This document shows positions 1 to 15,256 of a DNA stretch of 64,000 bases, piece by piece. The stretch's first letter is position 1, and each line of letters opens with the position of its first letter. The translations under genes and the position numbers were made by a program. Origin of the DNA: Megalonaias nervosa (lineage: Eukaryota; Mollusca; Bivalvia; Unionida; Unionidae); assembly GCA_016617855.1 (NCBI GenBank), contig JAECUM010004444.1:1-64000 (forward strand), given 5' to 3'. The notes under the pieces were generated by a model. It saw nothing but the letters and a program-made list of their open reading frames with translations, searched no databases and was not told the DNA's origin.

Positions 1-16
1 GTTCCTGATTTTTCAG

Positions 17-80
17 ATGAAATGACGCCGGCAGAGAAGGCCCTGGCTGCAGGTAGAGCTTATGTCATTCTGCCAAAAAG
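17..80 (+). CDS. TTC6: TTC6-like exon 1 of window (residues 1-22)
   Basis: Acceptor tgatttttcag before 17, donor AAG|gtgagt after 80. Reads EMTPAEKALAAGRAYVILPK in frame; the first codon is split (its first base lies in the previous exon, probably Asp or Glu) and the last is split after two bases. Its frame continues into the Lys-rich start of the next exon. No known domain. The gene clearly starts upstream of the window. Confidence 0.8.
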
Positions 81-3000
81 GTGAGTTCAGACTCCAGAAT
101 CCAGTTTAATCAATCTAAGTTAAGCCGGTAATGTTGAATAAAGTTATGTTATTATTTTGATCCTGAAAATGATAACTAGAATTGAATTTTAGGAGAAATG
201 GCTGTAACCATCTATTGGTAACATTGCTGATAATAATGCCAATACCTTATGACTACAATATGGCACATTTTCGTGTAAAATCTGAAAAGATGTAAGTTTT
301 GTTTCCATATTGGTATTATGAATATAAATATCATTGTTTGTTATTCAAGTGTTGCTATTCTTTGAACTGACATCAGAGTAAATCAGTGTACAGCCAAGGG
401 TTTCCCACTTAGCAGTACAGTGAAAATCCAATAACTCAATTGTAACTGTTGTAAAGTCAAGGGATTTCCACTTAGTCCAGTAAACTCTGATAACTAGAGT
501 AAAATAGTTTTGAAGTCAAGTTTTTCCCATTTAGCATTAAAGAAAAACTCTGTTAACCAGAGTAAAATGATTGATAAGTCATGGACTTTCTGTTTAGCAG
601 TACAGTAAAACTCCATTAAATCAATAAAAGCAATTTTAAAATCAAGGGGTTCCCACTTAGCAGTACAGTGAAACTGATAACTAGAGCAACAGTAGTAAAG
701 TCAAGGGCTTCCCACTTAGCCATGGAGTAAAACTCAGTTAACTCAGTAAAACAGTTGTAAAGCTAAGGACTTCCCACTTAGCAGCACAGTAAAACTCTAG
801 TAATGCATAGTAAAGTAGTTGTAAAGATAAGGGCTTCCCACTTAACCATACAGTAAAACTCTAGTAATGCAGAGTAAAGTAGTTGTAAAGATAAGGGCTT
901 CCCAATTAACCATACAGTAAAACTGATAACTCAGCAAAACAATTGTAAAGCAAGGTTCCCACTTTGTATTACAGTAAAACTGTTAAGTCCAGTACCAATC
1001 ACTGATATGCTTAGGATCACTTGATTCATGATCTCTGTCTCATCATTAAGTCTCATGTTATCTGTGACCACTAAAACTTAGAAGAACCCAAAGATAGAAC
1101 CTAAAACCAAAACAGATACCCACGAAAATAAATGAAATGACTGTCAATATAATTAAGAATGCAGGATATATATTGCTGTATACACAGATGGACTTGGGAT
1201 ACAATTCTTTCAGTAACTTGTCCAGTAATGACCCTGTCTGCATCATTGGATCATATAGTTTAGTTATTGCTGCCTACCTCCCCCATTCCACGACAGACTC
1301 ATCAAGATTAATTTATAATAGCTTTGTTTGTGTAACTTGTCCAGTGACAACCTTGCTGGCTTTATTGGGTCTTATATATTTGTCCCCTTCCCCTTTCTGC
1401 TTCAGCCTAAACTCATCAAGATTGCTTGCAAGCACCTTTCTCTGAGTAACTTGTCCAGTGACAACCTTGCCAGCTTTATTCGATTTTGTAATTAGTTATT
1501 GTCACTTACCTCTCCCCCAGCCTAAACTAATCAAGATTGATTGAGAGTACCTTTCTCTGACTAACTTATATAGTGACAACCTTGCCAGCTTTATTGGATC
1601 ATATGCTTATTGTCACCCCCAGCACAAACTAATCATGATTGTTTGGTGGTCGTGCATAAGAATTATGATTCATATGGGTATTATAAGAATTATGATTCAT
1701 AAGCATAATAGGAGAATTATTATTCATAAGGGTAATATAAGAAATATGATTCAGAAGGGTAATATAAGAATTATGATTCATATGGGTAATACAAGAATTG
1801 TGATTCATATGGGTAATATAAGAATTATGATTCATAAGGGTAATATAAGAATTATGATTCATATGAGTAATATAAGAAATATGGTTCAAAAGAGTAATAT
1901 AAGAAATATGATTCATAAGGGTAATATAAAAATTATGATTCATCTGGGTAATATAAGAAATATGGTTTATAAGGGTAATATTAGAATTATAATTCATAAG
2001 GGTAATATAAGAATTATGATTTATAAGGTAATATAAGAATTATGATTCATAAGGGTAAAAAGGAATTATGATTCATAAGGGTAAAAAGGAATTATGATTC
2101 ATAAGGTTGACTTAAGAATTATGATTCATAAGGGTAATATAAGAAATATGATTCATAAGGGTAATATAAGAATTATGATTTATAAGGGTCATTTAAGAAT
2201 TATGATTCATAAGGTAGTATAAGAATTATGATTCATAAGGGTAAAAAGGAATTATGATTCATGAGGGTAAAAAAGAATTATGATTCATAAGGGTAAAAGG
2301 GAATTATGATTCGTAAGGGTAACATAAGAATTATGATTCATAAGGGTAAAAAGGAATTATGATTCATAAGGGTAACTTAAGAATTATAATTCGTAAGGGT
2401 AAAAAAGAATTATGATTCATAAGGGTAACTTAAGAATTAGGATTTATAAGGGTAATATAAGAATTATGAGTCATAAGTGTAATTTTCAATCCAGTAATGA
2501 TACTTAACCTCATTCATTTTATTGTCTTTGTCTCAGTCCAACTTTGAGTGCACTATCACAGATTCATCATTGGAAAGTGGAGTAACTATCAGAATTTATA
2601 GTTTTAAAGATGTTTTAATTTTTGTTCTTTTCAGAAACTACTCTGCTGTCTGTAATTGTTTTTACCATTTAGTTTATTTTCTACACAATATGTGAATGAA
2701 AATTATTTTGACTTTTTTGGGAGGTTTTGTATACAGTAAAAATTATTCTTGCAAAATGCAAAATATTTTGTGTTTGAGAATGAGTTGAAAATTGTAAAAA
2801 TAGTTTTATCTGTACTTATTCATATATTGGATAAAAGCCAATAAAAAGTGTATGGAACATTACAGACAGCATAGTTAACTGTATTGTGTTAAAGTTGTAA
2901 GATCAATGTGAGACCTAAAGGATATGAAAATAAAAACTTGATGGATGCTTCTTATATGTATGTCAGGGGAGGGAGTGGAGGAGTGTATAAACACAATGCC

Positions 3001-6000
3001 ACTGTTCTGTATAGCATTAATTTTAGGTTAGATACAACATTTTTTTTCTCACTTAATGATATTTGTGCATTTAAATTTTGTCGGATTAAAATGTTTTCAA
3101 CTGGAAACAAAAAGATAATACTAAGTTTCATATTGTTTTTTTTTTCAACCCATATTGTCATACATTTGACAGACCAATTCAATCCATATTGTCATACATT
3201 TGACAGAACAATTCAATCCATGTTGCCATACATTTGACAGACCAATTCAATCCATATTGCCATACATTTAACAGACCTATTCAACCCATATTGCCATACA
3301 TTTGACAGACCAGTTCAACCCATATTGCCATACATCTGACAGACCAATTCAGTCCATATTGCCATACATTTAATAGACCTATTCAACCCGTATTGCCATA
3401 CTTTTTGTCATGTATTTGACAGACCAGTTCAACCCATATTATCATACATTTGACAGACCAGTTCAATCCATATTGCCATACATTTGACAGACCAATTCAA
3501 CCCATATTATAATACATTTGACAGACCAATTCAATCCATATTGCCATACATTTGACAGACCAGTTCAACCGAAAATTGTCATATATTTAACAGACCTATT
3601 CAACCCATATTGCCATACCTTTTGTCATACATTTGACAGACCAATTCAACGCATATTGTCATACATTTGACAGACCAATTCAACTCATATGTTCATACTT
3701 TGGATAGACCAATTCAACCCCATATCTTCATACTTTGGATAGACCAATTCAATCCCATATTGTCATACTTTATTTAGACCTGTTCAGTCCGTACTGTCAT
3801 ACTTTGGAGAGACTAATTCAAGCTCATTGTTTTTTATGCAAATTTTTCATATAGCGAATGTTTGCAATTCTGTTATTTTTAATTTAATTTTTTTATTTTT
3901 AGCTAATATAATATTTAGAATTTGGTCATGTTGACAATAGTGGTACTGTGTTATACCCTGTTTTATAATTTGGTGCTGGAGTCCATAGTGGCACTGTGTT
4001 TTATCCTTTTTTATAACTTGGTTCTAGTGTCCATAGTGGCACAGTGTTATATCCTGTTTTATAATTTGGTCCTGGTGTCCATAGTGGCACAGTGTTATAT
4101 CCATTTTTATAATTTGGTCATGGTGTTAATAGTGGCACTGTGTTATATCCTGTTTTATAATTTGGTCCTGGTGTCCATTGTGGCATTGTGGTATATCATT
4201 AATCATGTTATAACAATGTAGAGCTGTATTGTTGCCTGTATAAAGTTCATATAACTGCAAACTTTCTAAAACCCAGACCTGCTGTTGCATTATGTGCTGA
4301 CAGATCAGTCTATACCCTATTTGTTCCATTTCTGAACTTTGTAGAATTTTCATTCCACATATTTTGCCAAGTGTGATGAACATGCTGATTTGTCCAGTAT
4401 TTGAAGTAAGTACATTGAATCTTCCCTTCAGAAACAGATGACTGAGGGTAGCTTTGGCTGCTATATCTACCCTTACATTACCCTTAATATCAACGTGACT
4501 AGGCAGCCAATAGTGTATAATACTTTTCACTGATTGTATTAGAACATGTTTCAGTAATATATGGGTATTTTAATTTAATGGATTGTAAAATTTAAGATTG
4601 TGCAAGGCTTTCATTGTTGAAAGGGAATCTGAAAAGAAGATGAAATTTTCTGTTTTAGAGGTGTCAGCATAGTTCAAAGGTTTGAGTATGGCTTTGGTTT
4701 CAACAATAACTTTTCCAACTTTGTTTCCATCTTTACGACTGTCTGAATAGAGACGCATGCAGCTACAATAGCCACTATTGTGCTGAAGTGCCGTAAAATG
4801 CTTCTACTTACATATTCCAGTTTCAAGTGATAGTTTAGTCTCTGACCTGCTGATTGAGCCAAAGTGGCTCAATTTCTCCCAGTTTGTTGTAGCCGTATGT
4901 TAAAATTATGGACTGCTTAGGTTTTAATGTAAGATATAGACATTTAATTTTGCTGTCTCTGTTTGATACAGATTAATTAATCAACAATGTTTCCACAAAG
5001 AGATCACTGATACTTTGGGAAATACCTGTAGCTTCCCTAAATGTAGAAGACGCTATATGGAATATAGAGAAAAGTACATATAGGCCAGTTCTTCTGTATG
5101 TTCCATACCCCTTCATCTTATTGAAGAAAATATGAAACATTTCTGGTGAAAATTACAATACTGTATTTTAGGTAAGGTTGCCTATACAATGTTTACAGGT
5201 TATGTCATCATGTTTATCTAAAAAATACCATTCATTCCATATCTTGAATACATGATGATTGGCAGATGTTAAATCAGGTAATACATTACAGTGAGGTACC
5301 TTATAGTAAGGGATCACTGTATTTAGAAGATACTTTACATTTCTGTAGTTAGTCAAATAGTGTAAGACAATTTTAACATTGCTGTCAAAAACAATTCTAT
5401 GGCATATTGACCTAAAGATATCTGATTTGAACTGAAAACTGTGTTATAAAAAAAATTGCAAATTTGTTTCATTTTTGCCTTGTCTTCTATTTATTGGAAT
5501 GCTCATATTTACCTTTTGCTGAATATTTTATGCCTATCATTTCTAATCTTTTTGTGTGTTTTGTTATATACATTTAAGAAGTTTGTTGATAAGGGAACTT
5601 GGGATACCACAAAAGCTTACAGCAATAACTGTAAATAAACTACATAAATAAATTAGATCATTTCATAGTTAAATTTATATTTGCATATATATTGATACAA
5701 AATTATTAACATTTTTGAAGAAATTATCTTGAGAAGATGTTGGTAATATACAGTTCAGATACTGTTTGAAGAGCAGTTTTAAAAGGATGGACAGTCCCAC
5801 GCACATTTTCATATATTTTTGAGAGGCAGAGAGAGATCTCATTAGACATAGAGGATTGTACATGAGTGCTAACTTAAAAATAAAATGTATAAAATGAGTT
5901 GAATAATTTCTATCTTTTGTGAACATTTATGAGGAAGAGATTGAAATTATTCAACAATTTTATAAATTTCATTTGAAATGAGCACAAATGTTACATCCAT

Positions 6001-9000
6001 TTATTGCATGATGAAAAATACAAATTTTGTTCAAAATCATACTTTAGAATAGTGTAGTGATATGACATTTAAAACATTTAAATACCTTGGACATTATGCC
6101 TTTTCTTTACATAACATTATGACATCATTTATGATACAGTATTATGAGATGTTACATATATAATATTATGATATGGTTAGAGATGGATGGGTAGGTAAAT
6201 TTTGCCGGGTACCTGGGTACGTTGGTTTTTATTGGCTTGGGTTTCTCCACTTTCATTTTGTCCTGTTTCTCCACTCCCCTCTCTCACCCCCATTTTTGTC
6301 AGCTGTAAAATGGTTGGGGTGTTTTTGTCTTGGGGGTGGGGAACTGACCTGGCAAAATCAAATTTTAATCTTAGAACAGGCTGGGTATTTCCTTGTAGTG
6401 CCCATCTATCCCTAGATAGGAGTATAAATAACACAGAAGTCATGTGATTAATTCAGATACATTATGGGATATGAGTCTCAGTGCCATTTAAATAAAATAT
6501 AAACTGTTTTGTTCACATGAAATATTTTTTCCTCTGTTCTGTTGCATAATTTATGTAAATCACTTTTGCACTTTTTAAACAGTCATTAGATCTGCTAAAT
6601 TAAGAATATTCAAAGCTTTTCATAATTTTGTAAAATAAATCATTGTCAGTCTAGGCAAAATAATCTTTGATTTAAATCAAACACATTTATAAATATTTGT
6701 CATTGACTGAATAATCCAATATCCAGACTAGCTTATAAGTGAATTATCACTGAGTGGAAACGTTACACAATTTAACAATATAAAATTCATTGAGATTATG
6801 GCTAATTTAAGTTAGACTGGTCATTGGCACAGTTGAATCATTCTACTTAACAAACTTTTTCCATCTTACTCATTTAGAAAGAAGAAGAAACAGAGAAGCC
6901 CAGTTAGCATGGCACGCTTGGATGAAGTAGAGAGATTCATGAGACACAGACCCAACAAAATTAGACGACGACACTCTATGATCAGAATAGTAAAACCTAT
7001 TGAGAGAGAACTTCGTGTCCCAATGTGAGACCTATATTTCAATAACCATTTTTAAAGTGCTGAAACATGAAAGAAAATTGTTCTTTTTTAGGTGTTGAGT
7101 AGGTGCACAATATTATGTGGACAGAATTGTGTTAACATGACACGTTATTGACACAAACATTTGATTTAAATGTCTTTTCTTATTCAGTACTTTAGTCCCT
7201 TATTTAATGAATTTGAGTGATGTTCCATATTCAAAGTGAGGTTTCATAAGGGTTTAGCATGTATCTTCTTTTGTATTAGTTTATCATATGGTTTCTGACT
7301 TATCTGAACTAGAGAATTTATCCAGACATGAAAGGGAAAAAAATGATCTTTTAAAAGGTATAGGTACATGTTAGGCAGGACAGGAAATGATATAGATTTT
7401 AGGTGGTGCAAAAATATGCCATGTTTCTCAAGGCAATTAGAGTTGCTTCTGATGTTCTTAAACTAGAACCTAATGATAGGCCTAGTGTAAGAGAGAGTCA
7501 GGCAAAATATGTTAGTATTTTGTACATAAAGGATGCTGGATCTGAAAACTTCCAACCTCCCTCATCGTATTAATTATATAGTCAGTATTTGTCAACAGTA
7601 TTGTTGGTGAATGCTTGATTTGATGCTGTGTCATTGTCAAGTGTGTGTCAGTGTTGACCATTTGGTTGACAGTATGTCACTGTGTATGAGGCGTCTTTAT
7701 CAAATGAGTGTTGGTAACACATGATAGGTATCTTAAGTTTTTCTTTTCTAAGATGAGGTTATCAGGGGTCCTGTAATCTCATTATAGCGCAATAAGATGA
7801 GGTTATCAGGGGTCCTGTAATCTCATTATAGTGCAGTAAGATGAGGTTATCAGGGGTCCTGTAATCTCATTATAGTGCAATAAGATGAGGTTATCAGGGA
7901 TCCTGTAATCTCATTATAGTGCACCAAGATGAGGTTATCAGGGATCCTGTAATCTCATTATAGTGCAGTAAGATGAGGTTATCAGGGGTCCTGTAATCTC
8001 ATTATAGTGCAATAAGATGAGGTTATCAGGGGTCCTGTAATCTCATTATAGTGCAATAAGATGAGGTTATCAGGGGTCCTGTAATCTCATTATAGTGCAA
8101 TAAGATGAGGTTATCAGGGGTCCTGTAATCTCATTATAGCGCAGTAAGATGAGGTTATCAGGGGTCCTGTAATCTCATTATAGTGCAGTAAGATGAGGTT
8201 ATCAGGGGTCCTGTAATCTCATTATAGTGCAATAAGATGAGGTTATCAGGGGTCCTGTAATCTCATTATAGTGCAATAAGATGAGGTTATCAGGGGTCCT
8301 GTAATCTCATTATAGTGCAATAAGATGAGGTTATCAGGGGTCCTGTAATCTCATTATAGTGCAGTAAGATGAGGTTATCAGGGGTCCTGTAATCTCATTA
8401 TAGTGCAGTAAGATGAGGTTATCAGGGGTTCTGTAAGCTTAGTATAGTGCAATAAGATGAGGTTATCAGGGGTCCTGTAATCTCATTATAGTGCAATAAG
8501 ATGAGGTTATCAGGGGTCCTGTAATCTCATTATAGTGCAATAAGATGAGGTTATCAGGGGTCCTGTAATCTCATTATAGTGCAATAAGATGGGGTTATTT
8601 GGGTATTCTCTTAGTATAGTGCAAATCTTTATGGCCATGTTTGAAGAGAACTTTTTGTCACAGTGTATGGTCTATATCACAAAACCAAGACCCAGAATTT
8701 CTTAGTGTTTTAGTGTATATTAAGTTCTGGAAGAATTTTCATATCAGACATGTGATTATGATCCAGATAAAGGATGTCTGAACCTAGAACAAAGATTTTT
8801 TTAATTAACGCATATGTTTGATCAAAAGTTCAGATCAGAAGTTAAGTTTTCTTTTCTTTTTTGTTTTATTTTATTCTTTCTTTTAAAAGATATGATTACT
8901 CCTAATTCTTACATATTGAGTTACCATCTTTAAATAATAATAATAATGATAATAATAATAATAATTTATTATTATTTATTATTATTTATTATTATTATTA

Positions 9001-12000
9001 TTATTAAAACCTTTCTTATCATTTTTCTCTCTATTCCAGACAAGTTAGAGAGGGGAGGAAACATAGTTTGCCAGATATTCTGAATTTTCAAGAATATGGG
9101 GACAAAAAAGGATTAAAGTAAGTAATTATATCCGAAGCTTATGGGTTGTCTCCCCTGTCTTGTCAAATAACATACCATATATACTCACTTAAAAGTCAGC
9201 TCTAACTGTAAACTGCATAGATCCAGATTTTCCATCACATCGTCAGCCAGCAGATCTGGGTCTCAGCAGTTTATATAGGAGTCATCAGTAAAACAAGCAA
9301 TAAATCCTGGTCTGTTTGGTGCATACTGGATCAGCAGTTCAGGGTGTATGTTGTTTGCATTTTGGACCCGACTTGTACATTAGTTTAGAGTACAGTACCA
9401 TTTCAAGAATTTTTAGTTTTGGGGCTTGAAATTATTGTTATATGTATTAACAGTCATGGTGGGGACATGAAAATACAATTATCTAAAATGATTTAAGCCA
9501 GAATAGCTAATGGGATACAATTAAATCAGAGCAACTTTGTATTACATGCATAAGTGACTTTACATACTCTGATGTTTGCAAGAGTGACTTTTCGTTTCAT
9601 ACATAAGTAATTTTACATACTTTAGTGCTTGGAAAAAGCAATTGAATTGTCATTTGTCAGTTCCTGTTTACATCATTGCCTTGTTCAAGCTGATAATCAG
9701 AAATGTAATTTCTTCAGTTGCTGTAGTTGACTTAACTCTGTACAACAGAAAGATTTGTATAACTAATCACTGCATTCAGTTTTATTTAGAGATATTTTTG
9801 ACGGCCCAGATGCAAAGGCAGAATCTCATTTTTTCCTGCATATTCAGCCATTGGTCAATTGATGTGAACCAAAAGCTCTTTTAGCAGGATTACTGGAGTA
9901 TAGGGCGACATACAAGATGTCGTTTTTGTGTTATTATTATACAGCAAAACCTTTCCAAACATCAAAATTCCAGATAAATTGATAAACTGTGCCAGTAAGT
10001 AACTAACAAAATTAATTGACAAACATACTTTTGGGACATTATTTGTGTTACTAATAAACCTTGAAGTAAACTTCTCTTCATCAGAGTTGACACAAACTTT
10101 AAAATCTCCCTTCCCTCAAAACTGTGCTTATTTTTGACTTTTGGGATGCTGTGAGTACTGTAAGTGCTGTGAGTACTGTGAGTGCTGTGAGTACTATAAG
10201 TGTTGTGATTACCATAAGTGCTGTGAGTACTGTGAATACTTTAAGTGATGTGAGTACTGTAAGTGCAGTGAGTACTGTAAGTGTGGTGAGTACTGTAAGT
10301 GCTGTGAGTACTATGAACACTAGAATTGCTGAATACTGTGAATACTGTAAATGCTGTGAGTACTGTGAATACTGTAAGTGCTGTGATAAGTTCTGTGAAT
10401 ACTTTAAGTTCTGTGAGTACTCAAGTGCTGTGAGTTCTGTGTGTAATACTATACCATTGATTTAAACTATTTCCTATAATCTGATTTATTTGTTATTTGA
10501 TGTTCAGGTAAAAATAAATTGGTTTTGTCATTCTCTTCCTTGGCAGTGGTCCTTAATGGATATATATGTTTAGTTATGAATAAAGTAGAATATCTTTATT
10601 ACAGTCATGTGTTTAAATATCTGGATACAAAATGTAAAATAAATTCATGAAATTTACAGAATGCATGAAGCACATGTCTCTGTGCTGAAGTGAGTGTTAT
10701 TAATAGGTGTGGAAGCAGCTGGAGCACATGTCATTACAGAACTCACTGTAATTCTGTATTTATTCAAAGTGTTTAACAGTGTGAGTCTATCCAAGTTAAA
10801 GATAACAGTGGTTATGTGGTCTAAAGTGGAAAACTAAGTCTGTTTCCAGATTGTGAAGGTGTCAGTATATCAAAAATAAATATATGCTGTTATTTACTGG
10901 AACCTGGAGATAATGTGGTAGAGACAGAATGCCAGTTTAGTAAAGTTTATTTTGAGCAGGCTATTGCTGTATATATTGGGTAGAAAGTAGTGTCATTAAT
11001 GTCAGGTTGTAAATTTATCAAAGTTTGTTCAGAAACTCATAACAGATTTTACAAAGGATTTATGTTTTCATGACATGGTTGCGTGGGTGTATTTCAGACC
11101 AGACTATAATGTGCGTGAATGGGTGAGAGATATTTGGAACACATGGTTTGATGAGGTTTTTCCACCGACTCCTGACGATTCAGAAGAGTCAGAAATAGAA
11201 GAAATGGGAAAAGACCAAAAGGAGGAGGAAAAAACAAAACGGTAAGACATATCCATACTGTGTTTGGAATTAAGAGAAAAGAATCTTTATTCCCTACATT
11301 CCATATGAAGTCATAGAAGATGAGACATGGCCATTTAAAATGTAGTCCTTGGTCCCTTGTCTTCAGTTAGACATGGATTTTAAAGACAGAACTTGAGCCT
11401 TGACTTAAACATAAATAAAAAATTCTGTGAGTTTGACCTACAGTCCTTGAAACAAGTACTTTTTACAAGTGAAGAAAATCAGAATGCAGAGTTAATGAAG
11501 AACAAATATAAGTGGAACAAAAAGTGAACACAAATGCAATACAGAATGAATATTGGCAAAATGATAAATGCATTTTGAGAAAACTGCAAATGCAAAATGA
11601 ATAACACATAATGATGAATGATAAATCAAAATGGAATAGAACATGATTGTGCTTCATGAATGAATTTGAAAATTCAATTATTTCAAGCTGTTGCAAAATT
11701 TCCATGCTTGATAAATCAGGATCAAATTTTTTACATTTGTCAGATTTTTACCCTTGCCAACAGTCACATTACTTTTGTCCAGGGAGACATTAAATGTTAT
11801 TGATTTGATGACATCATCAATGGTTGTATATGTACAATTTTATTTAAATGAAATAAAATAAAAAATAAAATCTGCTTACAACTATATTTGTATAATTTAA
11901 TTGATTAAATATAGTTTAAGCAATGCACAGTGCATCCTTCTCTGACCCCTTGTTGGGCCCCTCTTTGTCTACTATGGTTTCTCTGATCTTTACATTTCCT

Positions 12001-15000
12001 TAAATTGGGGGCCTTCATTACAGTCACACTGTTCCTTCATTTGGACCATTACTTAGTTTCATGCATTCACAACTTTGCTTTTGAACCCCAATTTGTGTCA
12101 TTACTTAAATGTACTCAACTATTATACCCATATATACTTCATACCCGCTTCCTACGGTGCATGTATGGAGTATCGGCTGATGTTTGTTATCATAGAATCC
12201 TCAGGACAGACTTCTCAATTTTTGGTTATCAATGTCCCTATATACCACATATCAGCCCCTTGCAACTCCACTTACAGGTGTCGGACACTCTTCACAACCC
12301 TACAAACTCCTCCAAGTCTCTCTTCTTGAGGTATTCCTATAGAACAAATTCAGAGCTAGGCTGGTGCAGTGTGCTGTGACAGGATTTGCCCCTGTTATGC
12401 CAAAGGTTATTTTATATATACAATAAAGTGTATAACGAACCTATGTATTGTGTGTTATTTAAATGTATATTTAATGTAGTTGTGGTTATAACTTTCATTT
12501 AATTGCAAATTCAATGCTTTTTTGTCATTTTAATTACTTTAATATTTTTTGGAGTACACTTTTAATAAGATAAGATCTGAAAGTAATAGTTCTCTCCCTT
12601 TATCACTCTCCAAGACAGAAAACCTCAATTAGGTAAATGCATTTCCATTTTATTTCAAATGAGCAAAAACAAAATGAAACAGTGAATGGAAGTGATAAAT
12701 TCAGAATCAGTATACTATATATTTCTGAGATCCTAAATGAAAAATGAGACAATAACTAAACTGCAAACATAAATGGAATGCAAATGAAGCTTGTATGACA
12801 CGAGTTCCTAATGCATATCAAACACATTATGAAAGAATTGCAGTTTTTGGTAAATCTACCTTTCAGGTTGGTATTAATGTCTTTATATGTGACATGAACT
12901 TTACAACATTTTGGTTGCCTAGAGAAGCATACTTTTTATTTGTTTTTCAGTGTTAGAAGCATAAGTTTTCAAACTAATTTTAAGTTTTCTTGTAGGCAAA
13001 AATGTAAAGGAAAATATCTAGCAAATCCAGATGTAACCACTGTTTTTGATGAATGAACATTAACTATTTCATATTTTTCATCTGAGAATCAAACACTTGG
13101 ACCACAGAGGCACAAAATGAGTGTGCTAACACTGTGTTGAAATACTGGAAAATTTGCTTTCTGTGTTATCCTAATGTTCAGGGTATATTAATTACATGCT
13201 GTGTGATCCTAATGTTCAGGGTACATCAATTACATGCTGTGTGATCCTAATGTTTAGGTGCATTATTATGTGCATTCTGTGTGATTCTTATTTTCAGTGT
13301 ACATAATTATGTGCTTTTGTGATTATGAAGCTCAGGACACATTATTATATGTTTTCTGTGTGATTCTTTCATTCAGAGTACATAATTATTTGCTTTGTGT
13401 GTTCCTAATGTTAGGGTACATAATTATTTGCTTTGTGTGTTCCTAATGTTAGGGTACATAATTATGTGCTTTGTGAGTTTTTGATGTTAGGGTATATAAT
13501 TATGTGCTTTGTGAGTTTCTGATATTAGGGTACATAATTATGTGCTTGGAGTTCCTAATGTTAGGGCACATAATTATTTGCTTTGTGAGTTCCTAATGTT
13601 AGGGTACATGATTATGTGCTTTGTGTGCTCCTGATGTTAGGGTACATAATTATCTGCATTTTGTGTTCCAGATGTTAGGGCAATAATTATGTGCTTTGTG
13701 AGTTCCTAATGTTAGGGTAGATAATTATTTACTTTGTGTGTTCCTGATGTTCAGGGTACATAATTGTTTGCTTTGTGTGTGTTCCTGATGTTCAGGGTAC
13801 ATAGTTACGCTTATATGCTTTAAGTTCTTTGAATTGTTTTCTATTCCATCAGAAAATTATTTTTGAGATTAATTATTTATATATCCATTTCCTGTTTGTG
13901 CTCCCAACAGAAAGATCTCCATATCTAGCTCCATCCCAGAGAGTTTAGAGTACATTGAACCACTTGTGGAGAATGATGAAAATTTGGATGTCTTGCAGGT
14001 AAGAAAAGGGCCACCAGTGGGTGAATTACATAGAAAAGTTTGCTGAGGATAATTCCTGTTTTGCAATGTGGCTATGTTGAATAATTCACAAGTGCCTAAA
14101 AGCACAAACCTCAAGACTAAGTGCAATGGAAAAGTTATTTTTTTGATGAGTCAGTTACTCAATATATCCTAACATGCATGGTTCCATTTATTATACAACA
14201 TATCCTGACATGTAAAATTTATTATATTTATTATATACATCTTCAGAACCATTAATTTGCATCAGTTTTATAGTTGAGAAAATAAAATAGTTAATGTAGA
14301 TTCCTTACGTGTTGAACAAAAGAATACAGTGTCAATCATAATGGTACAAAAATATGAATGAACCATTATTATGTCATAACAGCTGTCATGTCAAAACCCA
14401 CATGTAGTGATGTCATACAAAACATTTCTCATTGATATGGGAAACATGTAAATAATCCCTACCTAATTTCAAGTACTTCCCATAATAGATAATCTGTAAC
14501 TATGAGACTATGAGCTAGTATGTGACTGGTAATTGAACAGTGTATTATTTTCAGAAAACTGATTGACTCTTATAAAGAATAAATTAGGATTTTATATCCT
14601 ATCTGGAGTAACTAATGTTAACCCCCTGCAGGCTCAGAGATGTAGAATAGGCCTATATCACTCGACTGTATGTTGTAATGAGACAGATGTTGGCAAAAGT
14701 CACAGTGGCTCAGAAGTTAGTGTGCTGAATGTTTGATTGAAAGGATACATGATCAGCCTGGGTTGGCTACACTGGTGTGTCCATGGGCAAGGCACTTATC
14801 TTCAGTTGCCATGGCACAAAATAACCTACATGTAATTTTGTGCCATAAAACACCAAACCAAATGCTTTTACTTTACCATTTGTAATGTCACTTAGCATTC
14901 TCATTAATTAATGGTACGATTGTACATTTATAAAGTCACATGTGTTAATTGTAATTGAAATTTATAAATTTCATGTTTACTGTCAGTTGTATAAAGTGTA

Positions 15001-15208
15001 TAGCACTTTTTAGCTGACATAGATCGTAGCTTTTTTTGTCTGAAATTATGGGGTTTGACATTGGCAAGTTACATTGAAGCATGGAGGTTTCAGGGACAAC
15101 CAGAAATGCCTTCTATCTTTATAAAAAATTGTCTCAGTTGCCAAAATATTAGCTATAGTTATTTCAAAATATTTGTGCTATACTGTGTAGGCAACAGGTC
15201 AAAATTAC

Positions 15209-15256
<48 letters not shown>

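Noticed and set aside
1629..2036. Overlapping 122- and 133-codon frames on opposite strands
   Set aside because: Both are translations of a 27-base minisatellite; the length divisible by three keeps all frames open.
5168..5356. 62-codon minus-strand frame next to the RNase H relic, as part of the same retrotransposon
   Set aside because: I could not match it convincingly to any retroelement domain.
6173..6447. GC-richer island with frames on both strands
   Set aside because: Composition stands out, but there are no clear inverted ends, target duplication or protein motif.
7748..8635. CRISPR-like appearance of regularly spaced repeats
   Set aside because: Units are contiguous with no unique spacers, and the window is clearly eukaryotic.
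12005..12379. 124-codon plus-strand frame
   Set aside because: No domain, no conserved motif, overlapping frame on the same strand; likely chance.
13001..13058. Acceptor-like ttttcttgtag followed by a phase-matched 18-codon frame ending in TGA (alternative last exon after exon 4)
   Set aside because: Short, low-complexity, no nearby poly(A) signal of note, and direct exon 4 to exon 5 splicing keeps the frame.
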